Assembly (NCBI GenBank): GCA_023431345.1
Contig: JAEYWK010000214.1
Location: 1-64,000, forward strand
Length of the DNA: 64,000 nt
Reading direction: 5' to 3'
Origin: Pseudomonadota bacterium
Lineage (GTDB): Bacteria; Myxococcota_A; Polyangia; Polyangiales; Polyangiaceae
A program made the translations under genes and the position numbers. The notes under the pieces are model-generated. The model saw nothing but the letters and a program-made list of their open reading frames with translations. It was not told where the DNA came from and did not search any database. This document shows positions 1 through 8,761 of the stretch, in pieces; the stretch's first letter is position 1; each line of letters opens with the position of its first letter.

Positions 1-16
1 TGCGTATTCCGACGTG

Positions 17-135
17 ATCCGATCAGCGTTCCGACGGCATTCGATCAGCGTTCCGAAAGTATCCGATCAGGATTCCGGAGCATTCGATCAGCGATTCCGC
101 TCATTCGATCACCCGTTCCGCCCATCCGCTCAGGG
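17..135 (+). repeat. Left-end multiple terminal repeats of the IS21 element
   Basis: Five clear copies of ATYCGATCAGCGTTCCG (with small variations) start at about 17, 39, 61, 82 and 103, with a sixth partial copy at 124. The spacing is a regular 21-22 bp, two helical turns. Multiple subterminal repeats are known for IS21-type elements and are thought to bind IstA. Confidence 0.8.
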
Positions 136-178
136 TCGGCCAAGCGGCTGAAGCACGAGGCGGGGATGGTCGCGGCCC

Positions 179-1861
179 ATGAGGCGATTATCCATGCGCA
201 AGATTCGAGAGGTTCTTCGTCTTCGCCACGAGTGTGGCTGCCAGCACCGCCAGATCGCGCTGGCTTGCGAGGTGTCGCCGTCGACGGTCGGCGACTACCT
301 GAGCCGCGCCGAGCAGGCGGGGCTAACGTGGGAACAGGCCAAGCCGCTGAGTGACGCCGAGGTCGAGGCCAGGCTGTTCAGCTACGTCGGACGCAGCGAG
401 CCTGCCACGCGGGCCGCCATCGACTTCAACTGGGTCCATGCCGAGCTCGGCCGCGTCAGCGTAACGCTGCAGCTGCTGTGGGGCGACTACGAGGTCGCAG
501 CCAGAGAGCGCGGCGCGCAGCCGTACCAGTACAGTCAGTTCTGCGAGCTGTACGCCAGCTGGCGCGACCATCGCCGGCTCAGCATGCGCCAGGTGCACCG
601 GCCTGGCGAGAAACTGTTCCTCGACTACTCGGGCAAACGGCCGCGTATTTACGACGCCGAGACCGGTGAGGTCACCGAGGTTGAGCTGTTCGTTGGCGTG
701 CTCGGCGCGAGCAACTACACGTTCGCGGAGGCGACGCTGTCGCAAACCGTGCCGGACTTCTGCGCCAGCACAGTGCGCGCCCTCGAGTACTTCGAGGCTG
801 CGCCGAGCATCCTGGTGCCGGACCAGCTTCGCAGCGCTGTAAAGCGGCCTGATCGCTACGATCCTGACATCAACGACGCTTTCGCCGAGCTGGGGCAGCA
901 CTACGGCATCGCGATCATCCCGGCGCCACCCCGTAAGCCCAAAGGCAAAGCCAAGGTCGAAGCGGGCGTGCTGATTGCCCAGCGCTGGATTCTCGCGCGC
1001 CTGCGCAACCGCATGTTCTTCTCGCTCGCCGAGCTCAATAACGCCATCGCGGAGCTGCTCGAAGAGCTCAACAATCGTCGGTTCCAAAAGCTCCCGGGCA
1101 CACGCCGAGAGGCGTTCGAGACCCTCGACCGCCCTGTCATGAAAGCGCTGCCGAAGATCCGCTTCGAGCTACCGCAGCGCAAGAAGACGCGTGCCAACAT
1201 CGACTACCACGTCGAGTTCGACGGTCGCTACTACAGCGTGCCGTTCAAGCTGCGCCAGCAGCCCATCGAGGTGCGCGCAACGCCCAGCGTCATCGAGTGC
1301 TTTCATGGCGGCGTGCGCGTCGCCTCTCACCGGCGTAGCTACGCGCGGCCCGGCACTCCCGTAACCAATCCTGAGCACCGCCCCCGGGAACACGCCGACT
1401 ACGGCGAGTGGTCGCCGGAGCGCATGACCGACTGGGCCGGAAGATTTGGGCCCCACGTCGCAGAAGTCGCGCGTCGCACGATGGCCCGATATCCGCAGCC
1501 TGAAATGGGCTTCCGGCCTGTGCTCGGCTTGATTCGCGTCGCCGAGAAGCACGGCGCTGCAGCCATGGATGCCGCGTGTCAGCGCGCACTGTCGGTCGCC
1601 GGTAAGAGCGCGCCGCACCGTCGCCACATCGAAGGCATCCTCAAACGCGGCATCGAGCGCGCTGCGCCGGCCAATGCACCCACGGCTCCCCGAGCTGTCG
1701 ACGAGCACGAGCACGTGCGCGGCGCCAGCTACTACGACACGGAGAATGACAATGACCCTCGACGAAACGATCCAGAAGCTCATCGACTTGAAGCTGCACG
1801 CGCTGGCCAAGAGCCTGCGAGAGATGATGGAGATGCCGCCCGACAAGCAACTCTCTTTTGA
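179..1861 (+). CDS. istA: IS21-family transposase IstA
   Basis: DDE transposase of the IS21 family, catalysing strand transfer of the element together with IstB. The 560-residue protein starts with a helix-turn-helix (about residues 6-45). The rve/DDE core follows, with D149 in FLDYSG, D215 in PDQLRSAV and E261 in KAKVEAGV, so the catalytic triad is intact. The C-terminus is the Mu-transposase-type domain around 300-400. The ATG at 179 was used; an in-frame ATG at 194 is an equally possible start. The last 110 bases overlap istB in another frame, an arrangement often seen in this family and suggesting coupled translation. Confidence 0.93.
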   Translation: MRRLSMRKIREVLRLRHECGCQHRQIALACEVSPSTVGDYLSRAEQAGLTWEQAKPLSDAEVEARLFSYVGRSEPATRAAIDFNWVHAELGRVSVTLQLLWGDYEVAARERGAQPYQYSQFCELYASWRDHRRLSMRQVHRPGEKLFLDYSGKRPRIYDAETGEVTEVELFVGVLGASNYTFAEATLSQTVPDFCASTVRALEYFEAAPSILVPDQLRSAVKRPDRYDPDINDAFAELGQHYGIAIIPAPPRKPKGKAKVEAGVLIAQRWILARLRNRMFFSLAELNNAIAELLEELNNRRFQKLPGTRREAFETLDRPVMKALPKIRFELPQRKKTRANIDYHVEFDGRYYSVPFKLRQQPIEVRATPSVIECFHGGVRVASHRRSYARPGTPVTNPEHRPREHADYGEWSPERMTDWAGRFGPHVAEVARRTMARYPQPEMGFRPVLGLIRVAEKHGAAAMDAACQRALSVAGKSAPHRRHIEGILKRGIERAAPANAPTAPRAVDEHEHVRGASYYDTENDNDPRRNDPEAHRLEAARAGQEPARDDGDAARQATLF

Positions 1862-2513
1862 GGACAAGCTCGGGCTTCTCGTTGACCAGGAGTGGACCTC
1901 GCGCGAAAATCGCCGCGTCTCGCGCCGAGTCCAGGAAGCCAAGCTCAGCGTGCGGGCCGCGCCCGAGGAAATCCTGTGCGACTCTGCGCGCGGACTCGAG
2001 CACAGTACGCTGCGTGAGCTCAGCTCATGCCAGTGGGTGCGCTCGCATCACAACTTGCTGCTGCTCGGGGCTACCGGTGTCGGCAAGAGCTTCCTTGCCA
2101 GCGCGCTCGCAAACGCTGCCATCAGGCAGGGCTTCCGTGCGCTTTTCATGCGCGTACCGCGCCTGCTCGAACAACTCGCGATCGCCCGCGCGTCAGCCGA
2201 CTATTCCGCGATGCTCGCGCGCCTCGCGAAAATCGACGTGCTCATACTCGACGACTTCTTGCTCGCGCCCATGACCGACGTCGAGCGCCGTGACCTGCTC
2301 GAGGTCCTCGAGGACCGCTACGGCAAACGTTCCACCGTCCTCACGTCACAACTGCCGACGAAAAGTTGGCATGAGTCGCTCGGTGATCCGACTATCGCCG
2401 ACGCCATCTGCGACCGGCTCGTGCACAACGCTCACGTGCTCACTCTGCGCGGCTCATCCATGCGCCGCCAGAAAGGTCTGAAACCCCAGCCCGAGACCCA
2501 ACCCGCCGCCTGA
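1752..2513 (+). CDS. istB: IS21-family helper ATPase IstB
   Basis: AAA+ ATPase related to DnaC that assists IstA in target selection. The 253-residue protein has Walker A GATGVGKS at 106-113 and Walker B VLILDDF at 163-169. I chose the ATG at 1752 (MTLDETIQKL), which matches the usual IstB N-terminus and length of about 250; the longer open frame upstream reads through istA in another frame and has no IstB-like sequence. It overlaps the 3' end of istA by 110 bp. The stop at 2511-2513 is followed almost at once by the right-end repeats. Confidence 0.93.
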   Translation: MTLDETIQKLIDLKLHALAKSLREMMEMPPDKQLSFEDKLGLLVDQEWTSRENRRVSRRVQEAKLSVRAAPEEILCDSARGLEHSTLRELSSCQWVRSHHNLLLLGATGVGKSFLASALANAAIRQGFRALFMRVPRLLEQLAIARASADYSAMLARLAKIDVLILDDFLLAPMTDVERRDLLEVLEDRYGKRSTVLTSQLPTKSWHESLGDPTIADAICDRLVHNAHVLTLRGSSMRRQKGLKPQPETQPAA

Positions 2514-2540
2514 CCCAGCCCCCGTACTCGTCGCTTCGCT

Positions 2541-2615
2541 CCGATTCCTGATCGGATGCGCGGAATCCTGATCGGATGCGCCCGGAACGGCTGATCGAAT
2601 GCAGCGGAATACGCA
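2541..2615 (-). repeat. Right-end multiple terminal repeats of the IS21 element
   Basis: Inverted copies of the left-end repeat occur at 2541-2557, 2561-2577 and 2583-2600, followed by the terminal inverted repeat at 2605-2615. There are three copies here against five or six at the left end, so the ends are asymmetric. Confidence 0.78.
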
Positions 2616-2697
2616 ATTGGGCGCACCGAAGGTGTAGGCCTGACGACCTCGCAAAACGCGATCTGGCTCGACGCACATCGAACGGATCACTCGGGCA

Positions 2698-3543
2698 CTA
2701 GCTTGCTGACTTCTCGCTGCCGCGTGCCAATGGTGGTCGCCGCTTCACCACCGCGTCGATCTCCAGAAGTCGCGTGAGGAGCTCTTCCATGCGGTCGAGG
2801 GGCCACATGTTGGGGCCGTCGCTGAGGGCTTTGTCGGGGTCGGGGTGGGTTTCGAGGAAGATGCCGGCGACGCCGACGGCGACGGCGGCGCGGGCGAGGG
2901 TGGGGACGAGGGCGCGCTGGGCGCCGGTGGGGCCGAAGCCGCCGGGTTGTTGGACGGAGTGGGTGGCGTCGAAGACGACGGGGCAGCCGGTGTCTTTCAT
3001 GACCTCGAGCGCGCGCATGTCGCTCACGATCGCGTCGTAGCCGAAGCAGGCGCCGCGCTCGCAGAGCATGATCTGATCGTTGCCCGTCTCGCGCAGCTTG
3101 GCGACGACGTCCCCCAAGTCCCACGGGGCCATGAATTGGCCGCGCTTGACGTGCACGGGCTTGCCGGCCGCGGCGACGCGCTGCAAAAAGCTCGTCTGCC
3201 GCACCAGGAACGCCGGCGTTTGCAGCACGTCGACCACGCTGGCGACCTCGCTGACGGGCGTGTCTTCGTGCACGTCGGTGATGACGGGCACTCCCACTTC
3301 CTTCTTCACGAGCTCGAGGGTGCGGAGGCCTTTCTCGAGTCCCGGGCCGCGGTAGGCCTTGCCGCTCTTGCGGTTGGCCTTGTCGAAGCTCGACTTGAAG
3401 ATGTACGGAATGCCCAGCTTGGCCGCGATAATCTTGAGCGTTTGTGCGGTCCGTAGCGTCAGCTCTTGTGTCTCGATCACACAGGGGCCTGCGATCAGAA
3501 AGAGCGGACGCTCGTTACCTACCTCGAAATCCAGCAGCTTCAT
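2698..3543 (-). CDS. kdsA: 3-deoxy-8-phosphooctulonate synthase (KDO-8-P synthase)
   Basis: Condenses phosphoenolpyruvate with arabinose-5-phosphate to give KDO-8-phosphate for the lipopolysaccharide inner core; cytosolic. The 281 residues match the family length of about 280. Visible motifs are AGPCVIE (18-24), FKSSFDKANRKS (49-60), VKRGQF, the DATHS motif and FLETHPDP. The cysteine in AGPC is the metal ligand of class II (metal-dependent) enzymes; the E. coli class I enzyme has asparagine there. The ATG at 3543 (MKLLDFEVG) was chosen over an in-frame extension to 3711 that has no family similarity. The stop lies 82 bp from the right end of the IS21 element, so the insertion is just downstream of the gene. 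Confidence 0.95.
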   Translation of the reverse strand: MKLLDFEVGNERPLFLIAGPCVIETQELTLRTAQTLKIIAAKLGIPYIFKSSFDKANRKSGKAYRGPGLEKGLRTLELVKKEVGVPVITDVHEDTPVSEVASVVDVLQTPAFLVRQTSFLQRVAAAGKPVHVKRGQFMAPWDLGDVVAKLRETGNDQIMLCERGACFGYDAIVSDMRALEVMKDTGCPVVFDATHSVQQPGGFGPTGAQRALVPTLARAAVAVGVAGIFLETHPDPDKALSDGPNMWPLDRMEELLTRLLEIDAVVKRRPPLARGSEKSAS

Positions 3544-3667
3544 TGGCAACCAACGCTCCCCATCAGAAGTCCGACTTTTCTGCATACCACCTGCGCTACG
3601 GGGCGCCAAGGTACGCCCCCGCCGGGCTGGGTCAAATTCACCCCCCCGCCTAGCATTCACCCCTTCG

Positions 3668-3694
3668 TCTAACGAATCTAACAAATCTAACAAC
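3668..3694 (+). repeat. Triple 9-bp direct repeat
   Basis: Three back-to-back copies of TCTAACRAM lie at 3668, 3677 and 3686 in the gap upstream of kdsA. The tract is AT-richer than its surroundings. It may be part of the kdsA promoter region; no function can be assigned. Confidence 0.5.
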
Positions 3695-3778
3695 TCGACG
3701 AGCGACTCCATGGCCCGGCGAGCGGCTGCATGGCCAGCGGCAGATCGAGCTGACGGCCGAGCTGCAGATCGACGCGGC

Positions 3779-4630
3779 TTACAGCGCGCGTTTGCAGCGC
3801 GGGCTATCGAGCACCACCGTGACCCCGCGATGGCTCGGCACGAGCTTGTTCCAGAGCTTCGTCATCTCGCGCTGACCCGTGAACACGTCGACGTGCTGCC
3901 CTTTGACGGCCAAGCCGCGATCTTCCGCGACGAAGCAGCCGTCGTGCTTGGTGGCGCCGGAAGGGTCGCGCGCGATGCCGTCGTATTCGGGGATGTAGAG
4001 CGGAGTGCCGAGCGGAATCACGCTCGAGTCGACGGCCACGCTCAGGAGCGGCGTGATGCCCTTGCCCATGGCGCCGCGGCCCCACGGGAACTGCTGCTTG
4101 TCGAGCAAGTCGAAGCAAATGTGCTGTCCCGTCCGCGGGCACTCTGCAGCGCAGCTGCAATCGCGCTTGGCGAAGCTGACTGTGCCGCCGCTCTTCAAGG
4201 TGCCGCTGCCTTGTACGCACACGCTCTCGTAGAAGGCGCGCGGCACCTTGCCGATGGGCTTGCACTGCGCGTTCATCAAGCTCACCGGCTCGCCCTCGAA
4301 GTCACCCTCGCTCGGGAAGTCGTAGTAAGTATTCTTGAAGGTGCCGAGCACCCGGCCACCGTCTTTCAGCTTGCTGACCACGGCTTGGGAGTAGCCAGAG
4401 GAGCCGTCGCTGCTGAGCGGCGGGGCTTCGGGCGGGGGCACCTCGCTGATGACTCGAGTGCGCGCGCCGCGGGGAGCGGGTGCCGAGGTCGGGGCCGCTC
4501 GCCCGTCCGCGTCCGTGAGCAGGGGGCCCGTCAGCTCACCCTCGAGCGGCTGCGCCATCCAATCCGAGCCGGCGGTGTTGCACGCGGCGAGCAACAAGCC
4601 CAGCGCGATGAAGCGTGGTGATGCGATCAT
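3779..4630 (-). CDS. 3D-domain lipoprotein
   Basis: Probable outer-membrane or periplasmic lipoprotein of 283 residues. The N-terminus is a lipoprotein signal with lipobox LLLAAC (Cys17), followed by a Pro/Ser-rich linker. The C-terminal part (about 205-280) is a 3D domain, named for three conserved aspartates, seen here in AVDSSVIPLGT, VAEDRG and HVDVFTG. The fold is shared with MltA lytic transglycosylases, so a role in peptidoglycan is plausible but unproven. Several cysteines in the middle (CSCAAEC, HICFD) may form disulfides. Its ATG overlaps the stop of the upstream haemoglobin gene in an ATGA. Confidence 0.82.
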   Translation of the reverse strand: MIASPRFIALGLLLAACNTAGSDWMAQPLEGELTGPLLTDADGRAAPTSAPAPRGARTRVISEVPPPEAPPLSSDGSSGYSQAVVSKLKDGGRVLGTFKNTYYDFPSEGDFEGEPVSLMNAQCKPIGKVPRAFYESVCVQGSGTLKSGGTVSFAKRDCSCAAECPRTGQHICFDLLDKQQFPWGRGAMGKGITPLLSVAVDSSVIPLGTPLYIPEYDGIARDPSGATKHDGCFVAEDRGLAVKGQHVDVFTGQREMTKLWNKLVPSHRGVTVVLDSPRCKRAL

Positions 4631-5070
4631 GTGGGCTTGCGGCCGGGCAGTGGCGCGTTCGGAAGCGCTTCGACCCGAGCGCGCGCGGCGGTAGGATCGC
4701 ACTCGCGTCCAGCGTCGGCCGTCACGAGCGGCCGTAGTGCTTCGGTGTTGGAGAGCCAATGCTGCCGGATGTGCTCCGGCACCCCGGCGGCTTCCAGCGT
4801 TTCTCTCAGGATGGTGAGGCGCCGCGCGAACTGGCCGCCCATGATCGGGTGCGCGCGGTGCGCCTCCGCGATCGGACGGCCGGTGTAGGTGACGGGGCCG
4901 CCGAGGTGCTCGGCCGCGAACTCGTATTCCTTCTGCTTGACGCGCTCGCGACGGGCGTTGCGAAAGAAGAAGCCGATCATCACGTCGTCGAAGACGCGAT
5001 CGACGAAGCGGTCGATGATGGCCCGGAGGGCGGGCTCACCGCCGAGCTCTTCGAACATCGAGCTTGCCAT
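4627..5070 (-). CDS. Truncated haemoglobin family protein
   Basis: A 147-residue globin of the truncated 2-over-2 type. The N-terminus (MFEELGGEPALRAIIDRFVDRVF) and the block FAAEHLGGPVTYTGRP followed by AHRAHPI fit the family, with a His in the latter block as the likely proximal haem ligand. Members bind O2 or NO and are linked with oxygen sensing or nitrosative stress. I cannot place it securely in group I, II or III. It shares an ATGA overlap with the 3D-domain lipoprotein gene, so the two are probably translated together; the functional link is unclear. Confidence 0.85.
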   Translation of the reverse strand: MASSMFEELGGEPALRAIIDRFVDRVFDDVMIGFFFRNARRERVKQKEYEFAAEHLGGPVTYTGRPIAEAHRAHPIMGGQFARRLTILRETLEAAGVPEHIRQHWLSNTEALRPLVTADAGRECDPTAARARVEALPNAPLPGRKPT

Positions 5071-5112
5071 GGCTCGCGAGCCTAGCGCGAAAAGTGCCCG
5101 CGCGCGCGCCGC

Positions 5113-7845
5113 TCACTTCAGCGTGCGCAGGCGGCGAATCCGCCGCTGGGCTTCGATGTTCGAGGGGTCGAGCCGGTTCGCCTCGCGCCACGCGCGCTCG
5201 GCGCCGACCTTGTCGGACATCAAGAGCAGCGCGTCGCCGAGCACGACGTGCGCGTCCGGATCGCGCGGCTCGCGGGCGAGCGCGCGCTGAGCCCAGCGCA
5301 CCGCCGCGGCGCCGTCGCCGAGCTGATTGAGGGCCGCGGCCAGGCCTCGGCTGGCTGCCAAGCTGTCGGGGTCGAGCACGATGGCGCGGCGGAAGAAGCG
5401 CTCTGCCCGCGACACGTCGCGCTTCTTCAGGGAGGCCTCCGCTTCGCGTAGGTTGCGCTCGAGCAGCGCTCGAAATTTCACCTCGTCCGTCGGGTCGACG
5501 CCAGCCGCCAGGAGCCAGGCTTGGCGAGCCCCTTCGTGATCGCCGATGCGCACCAAGCCGTCGCCGAGGAGTGATTGCGCGCGTCCGCTGTTTGGATCGA
5601 GCTGCACCGCGATGCGCGCCTCTTCGGCCGCGGCCGCGCCGTCTTTGCGGATCAAGAACAGCTGCGCCAAGTCGATGTGGGCTTGCGGATTCTTCGCGTC
5701 CCAGCGCACCGCTTTGCAGTACGCGAGCTGCGCTTCCTCCACGCGCCCTTGCACGAGCGCCTTGGCTCCTGCGGCCTGTTGCTCGTAAGCGGCGCCGGGG
5801 AAGTTGCCGACGTCCAAGCTCAGCGGGTCGAGCAGCGAGGCACACGTGGGGGCGACGAAGCCGGACTCGTCTTTGCCGAGGGGCGCTTGCCGCGGTGGCT
5901 CGGGGATGGTGGCGGCGGGGGCCGCCGCTGCTTCGGAGGCCGCCGCTGCTTCGGGGGCCGCAGGGCTCGGTGGGGCCGCGGGGGCGCCTGCGGGAGCGGC
6001 GACGGAGGCGGGCAGGGCCGCGGGGGCACGGGGAGCGGCTGGGCTCGCGCTCGGCGTCGGGGCGGAGGCGCTGGCGAGAGCGCGCGCTTCATCGGCAGCG
6101 CGCCCCTTTCGCGCGAGCGACCCCAAGAACCACGCGATCAGCAAACCTTGCACGCAGGCGAGCCCGATGAGCAGCGCTGCCATCGGCTTGGTGACGCCGA
6201 GGCGACGTCGCGCCGAGCCAGCCGCGGGGCGAGAGCCGAGCGCGCTCATCCCGACCGCGAGCTGGGGCTCGGGCGCGCTCGGGGCCGGCTGCGCGCTCGG
6301 CGGTGGGGGGAGGCTCGGGCTGTGCGGAGCCGGCATCGACGGCGCGATCGGCGCCGGCTCCGAGTCCGCCATGTTGAGCGCGACGTCGATGGTCGACATC
6401 ACGTTGGTCACCGCCGGCTGCTGCACCGGATCGATCTGCACTTTGCCGGAGCTCAGCACGAGCAGCCCCGAGAGCGCCAGGGCGCCCTCATAGGTTTGCT
6501 GCGGGTCGTGCAGCGACTGCGCGGAGGCGCCGACCACCAGGCCCTCCGAGAGATCGACGGACACGACGAGCCGCGGGTTGGTCACCGTGAGCCGCACCGC
6601 GCGCGGAGTGTTGACCAGCGTGCGCAAGAGGCGCGCCGGGCCCGTGATCTCGAGCCGGGTGTCGAAGGCCTCGCCGCGCTGGCCCAGCTCGACCAGCGCG
6701 CGATCGGCCTCGCCGAGCGTGGACAGCGCCGACTCGAGGCGATCCAGCGCGGGCACGCTCAACGTATCGGACCAGATCTCTTCCCAGCGCACGACGAGCA
6801 GCGAGGCCCAGCGCAGCCGCGTGTCTCTGCGCATGCGCCGCAGAAGCTCGTAGCCGTGGCCTTGCAGGTGCGCTTCCCCCGCGATCAGCACCTCCGGATC
6901 GACCTGCCGCAGGCGCGCGAAGCGTGCGTCGGAGGGGTTCAAATCCGTGACGATCACCGTTGCCCCGCGTGAGCGCAGCTCGTGGGCGACGCTGTCGGCG
7001 CGCGCCGAGTCGTCATCGGCCAGCGCGATGCGCAGGCCCTTCACGCTGATGGACGGAGCTTCGAAATCTTGCTCGTTCGGGTCGAGCAGCTTCACGGTGC
7101 CGCCGGCGCGATCGTCGAACTCGTACTTGAGCGGCTCGGCGTGGACGACGTGCCGGCGCACGCGCGTCACGAAGTCGTCGATGAAGGCGGCGAGGGGGCG
7201 GCCGCTGCCGAGCACCAGCCGCACGGGCTCTTGCGTGCCGTCGGCGCTGGTTTGCACCGAGAGGATGCCGCTGCGAAGCTCGTTGCCGAGGGCGCTGACG
7301 AACTCGGCCAGGGTCGCCTCGCCGACCTGGCCGAGCGCCTCGCCGCCGCGCTCCGGGATCTCGCGCGCGAGCCGAGCCACCTGCTCGGCGATCGCGTCGA
7401 TGCTCGCAGAGCGCGGGATGACGGCCGCGGCGCCGTGGCGAAATGCCTGCAGGCGCTGATCGAGCGCGGGGTTGTCGTCCAAAATCGCCACGGGCACGAC
7501 CGAGCTGGAGGGCGACGCCGCGAGCTTGGCGAGCAGCGCTCGGCCCCCGTTTTCGGCAGCCTGATTGGCGAGGAGCACCAGATCGGGCGCGGTGACGATG
7601 ACGGTCTCGACCGCCGCGTCGGCGCTGGTCGTTTCGACGTAGACGCGGTGACGAGCCAGCGCGATGCGCAGCGCCGGCTCGAAGCCGGCATCGGAGCCGA
7701 CGAGCAGCACCGTGGGCTCGGTCTGCGCGCTCGGCGTGCCCGAGGGGCGGCGCGGCGCAGGCCGTGACGCCTTCAGCTCGGCAATGGGCCGCGGCGCACC
7801 TGCCTTAGCGGGGCGCGGAGGCACCTCGGACCTGAGCGAACGCAT
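5113..7845 (-). CDS. Pseudo-receiver / DUF4388-like / TPR membrane protein
   Basis: A 910-residue multidomain protein. Residues 44-160 and about 270-385 resemble CheY-like receivers, but the phosphoacceptor positions are changed (PDLVLLAN and PEVLIAGE where an Asp is expected), so phosphotransfer is unlikely. DUF4388-like segments, common in myxobacterial regulators, follow each receiver (about 170-260 and 400-510). A Pro-rich linker leads to a single transmembrane helix near 553-573, then an Ala/Pro-rich stretch and tetratricopeptide repeats from about 660 to the end. A cytosolic signalling half tethered to an exported or membrane-associated TPR half is inferred. ATG start. The call is domain-level only. 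Confidence 0.72.
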   Translation of the reverse strand: MRSLRSEVPPRPAKAGAPRPIAELKASRPAPRRPSGTPSAQTEPTVLLVGSDAGFEPALRIALARHRVYVETTSADAAVETVIVTAPDLVLLANQAAENGGRALLAKLAASPSSSVVPVAILDDNPALDQRLQAFRHGAAAVIPRSASIDAIAEQVARLAREIPERGGEALGQVGEATLAEFVSALGNELRSGILSVQTSADGTQEPVRLVLGSGRPLAAFIDDFVTRVRRHVVHAEPLKYEFDDRAGGTVKLLDPNEQDFEAPSISVKGLRIALADDDSARADSVAHELRSRGATVIVTDLNPSDARFARLRQVDPEVLIAGEAHLQGHGYELLRRMRRDTRLRWASLLVVRWEEIWSDTLSVPALDRLESALSTLGEADRALVELGQRGEAFDTRLEITGPARLLRTLVNTPRAVRLTVTNPRLVVSVDLSEGLVVGASAQSLHDPQQTYEGALALSGLLVLSSGKVQIDPVQQPAVTNVMSTIDVALNMADSEPAPIAPSMPAPHSPSLPPPPSAQPAPSAPEPQLAVGMSALGSRPAAGSARRRLGVTKPMAALLIGLACVQGLLIAWFLGSLARKGRAADEARALASASAPTPSASPAAPRAPAALPASVAAPAGAPAAPPSPAAPEAAAASEAAAAPAATIPEPPRQAPLGKDESGFVAPTCASLLDPLSLDVGNFPGAAYEQQAAGAKALVQGRVEEAQLAYCKAVRWDAKNPQAHIDLAQLFLIRKDGAAAAEEARIAVQLDPNSGRAQSLLGDGLVRIGDHEGARQAWLLAAGVDPTDEVKFRALLERNLREAEASLKKRDVSRAERFFRRAIVLDPDSLAASRGLAAALNQLGDGAAAVRWAQRALAREPRDPDAHVVLGDALLLMSDKVGAERAWREANRLDPSNIEAQRRIRRLRTLK

Positions 7846-7972
7846 GACTCCCCATCATCCCAGACTCGACCCCTCCCGCAAAGGTAAGCGTTCAAGGGGC
7901 GGGTGCGCGGTTTCGAGAACCGAAACCACAGAGTGCGCGGACAGCGCACCAGCCGCACTTAGTTAAGGGCCG

Positions 7973-8761
7973 CTACCGGGGCGCGATCAGCGCCTGCAGC
8001 GCGTCGTGGACGCGCCCATTCGACGCGATGATTTGGCCGACGTGCAGGTTCGCGCGCGAGCCGTCGAGCGCGGTGAGCCGCCCGCCCGCCGCCAGCAGCA
8101 CCGCCGCGCCTGCCGCCAAATCCCAGGCGTTCAGGCGGCGTTCCCAGTAGGCGTCGTACGTGCCGTCCGCGACCAGACACATGTCGATGGCCGCGGAGCC
8201 GCAGCGCCGCACACCGCGCGCGTGCTTCTGCACGAGGACGAAGGTGTCCAGGTTGTTTTCGGGGGCGTGCTGGCGGTTCGGCGGGAAGCCGGTGCCGAGC
8301 AGAGCGTGCTCGAGCTCGCTCGTGTCGCTGACGTGGCACGGCTCGCCGCCGCGCAGCGCCGGGCCGCCGCGGTAGCCCGTCCAAGTCAAGCCCAGCGCCG
8401 GCGCCACCACGGCGCCGGCCACGGGCTCGCCATCTTCGAGGAGGCCGATGCTCACGGCCCAGAACGGATGCCCGTGCACGTAGTTGGTGGTGCCATCGAG
8501 CGGGTCGCAGTACCAGCTCAGCCGCTGCATCTCGCCGCCGCGCTCTTCGGCGACCAGGCCGAGCTCGGGGGTGGCCGTCGCCAAGCGCTCGACGATCAAC
8601 GCCTCGCTCTTCAAGTCGAGCTCGGTCACCAGATCGTGGCGGCGCTTTTCGCTCGGGGTGGGGCGACTGCGATACGCGGCGAGCAGCAGCGTGCCCGCTT
8701 CGGTGGCGACGTCGAGGGCGAGCCTCGAGTAGGCCTCGGGGGTCAGCTCGCTCCGTGGCAC
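7973..8761 (-). CDS. Inositol-monophosphatase-family phosphatase
   Basis: Mg2+-dependent, Li+-sensitive phosphatase superfamily (SuhB, HisN, CysQ relatives). The metal-binding signature is intact: EERGGE, then DPLDGTTNYVHG, and NAWDLAAGA near the C-terminus. Substrate could be myo-inositol-phosphate, histidinol-phosphate or PAP; sequence alone does not decide. I used the GTG at 8761 (MPRSELTPEAYSRLAL), which gives 262 residues and overlaps the upstream SEC-C gene by 19 bp; a TTG at 8794 is possible but gives an atypical N-terminus. The close overlap implies co-transcription with the YchJ-like gene. Confidence 0.87.
   Translation of the reverse strand: MPRSELTPEAYSRLALDVATEAGTLLLAAYRSRPTPSEKRRHDLVTELDLKSEALIVERLATATPELGLVAEERGGEMQRLSWYCDPLDGTTNYVHGHPFWAVSIGLLEDGEPVAGAVVAPALGLTWTGYRGGPALRGGEPCHVSDTSELEHALLGTGFPPNRQHAPENNLDTFVLVQKHARGVRRCGSAAIDMCLVADGTYDAYWERRLNAWDLAAGAAVLLAAGGRLTALDGSRANLHVGQIIASNGRVHDALQALIAPR

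Larger units (their letters stand above)
1..2615 (+). mobile_element. Complete IS21-family insertion sequence
   Basis: The element carries the two-gene istA/istB arrangement of the IS21 family. Its ends are an 11-bp perfect inverted repeat, TGCGTATTCCG at 1-11 and CGGAATACGCA at 2605-2615, beginning TG and ending CA as is usual for the family. Inside each end lie several further copies of a related transposase-site-like repeat pointing inwards. Both genes are open and the transposase triad is present, so it may be functional. The left flank is outside the window, so the target duplication cannot be checked; the right flank starts at 2616, 82 bp beyond the kdsA stop. Confidence 0.9.

Noticed and set aside
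17..135. Possible CRISPR array
   Set aside because: Repeats are 17-18 bp with short 4-5-bp separators, no unique spacers and no cas genes; they are IS21 terminal sites.
3544..3711. N-terminal extension of kdsA
   Set aside because: The extra 56 residues have no KdsA similarity and the ATG at 3543 matches the family N-terminus.
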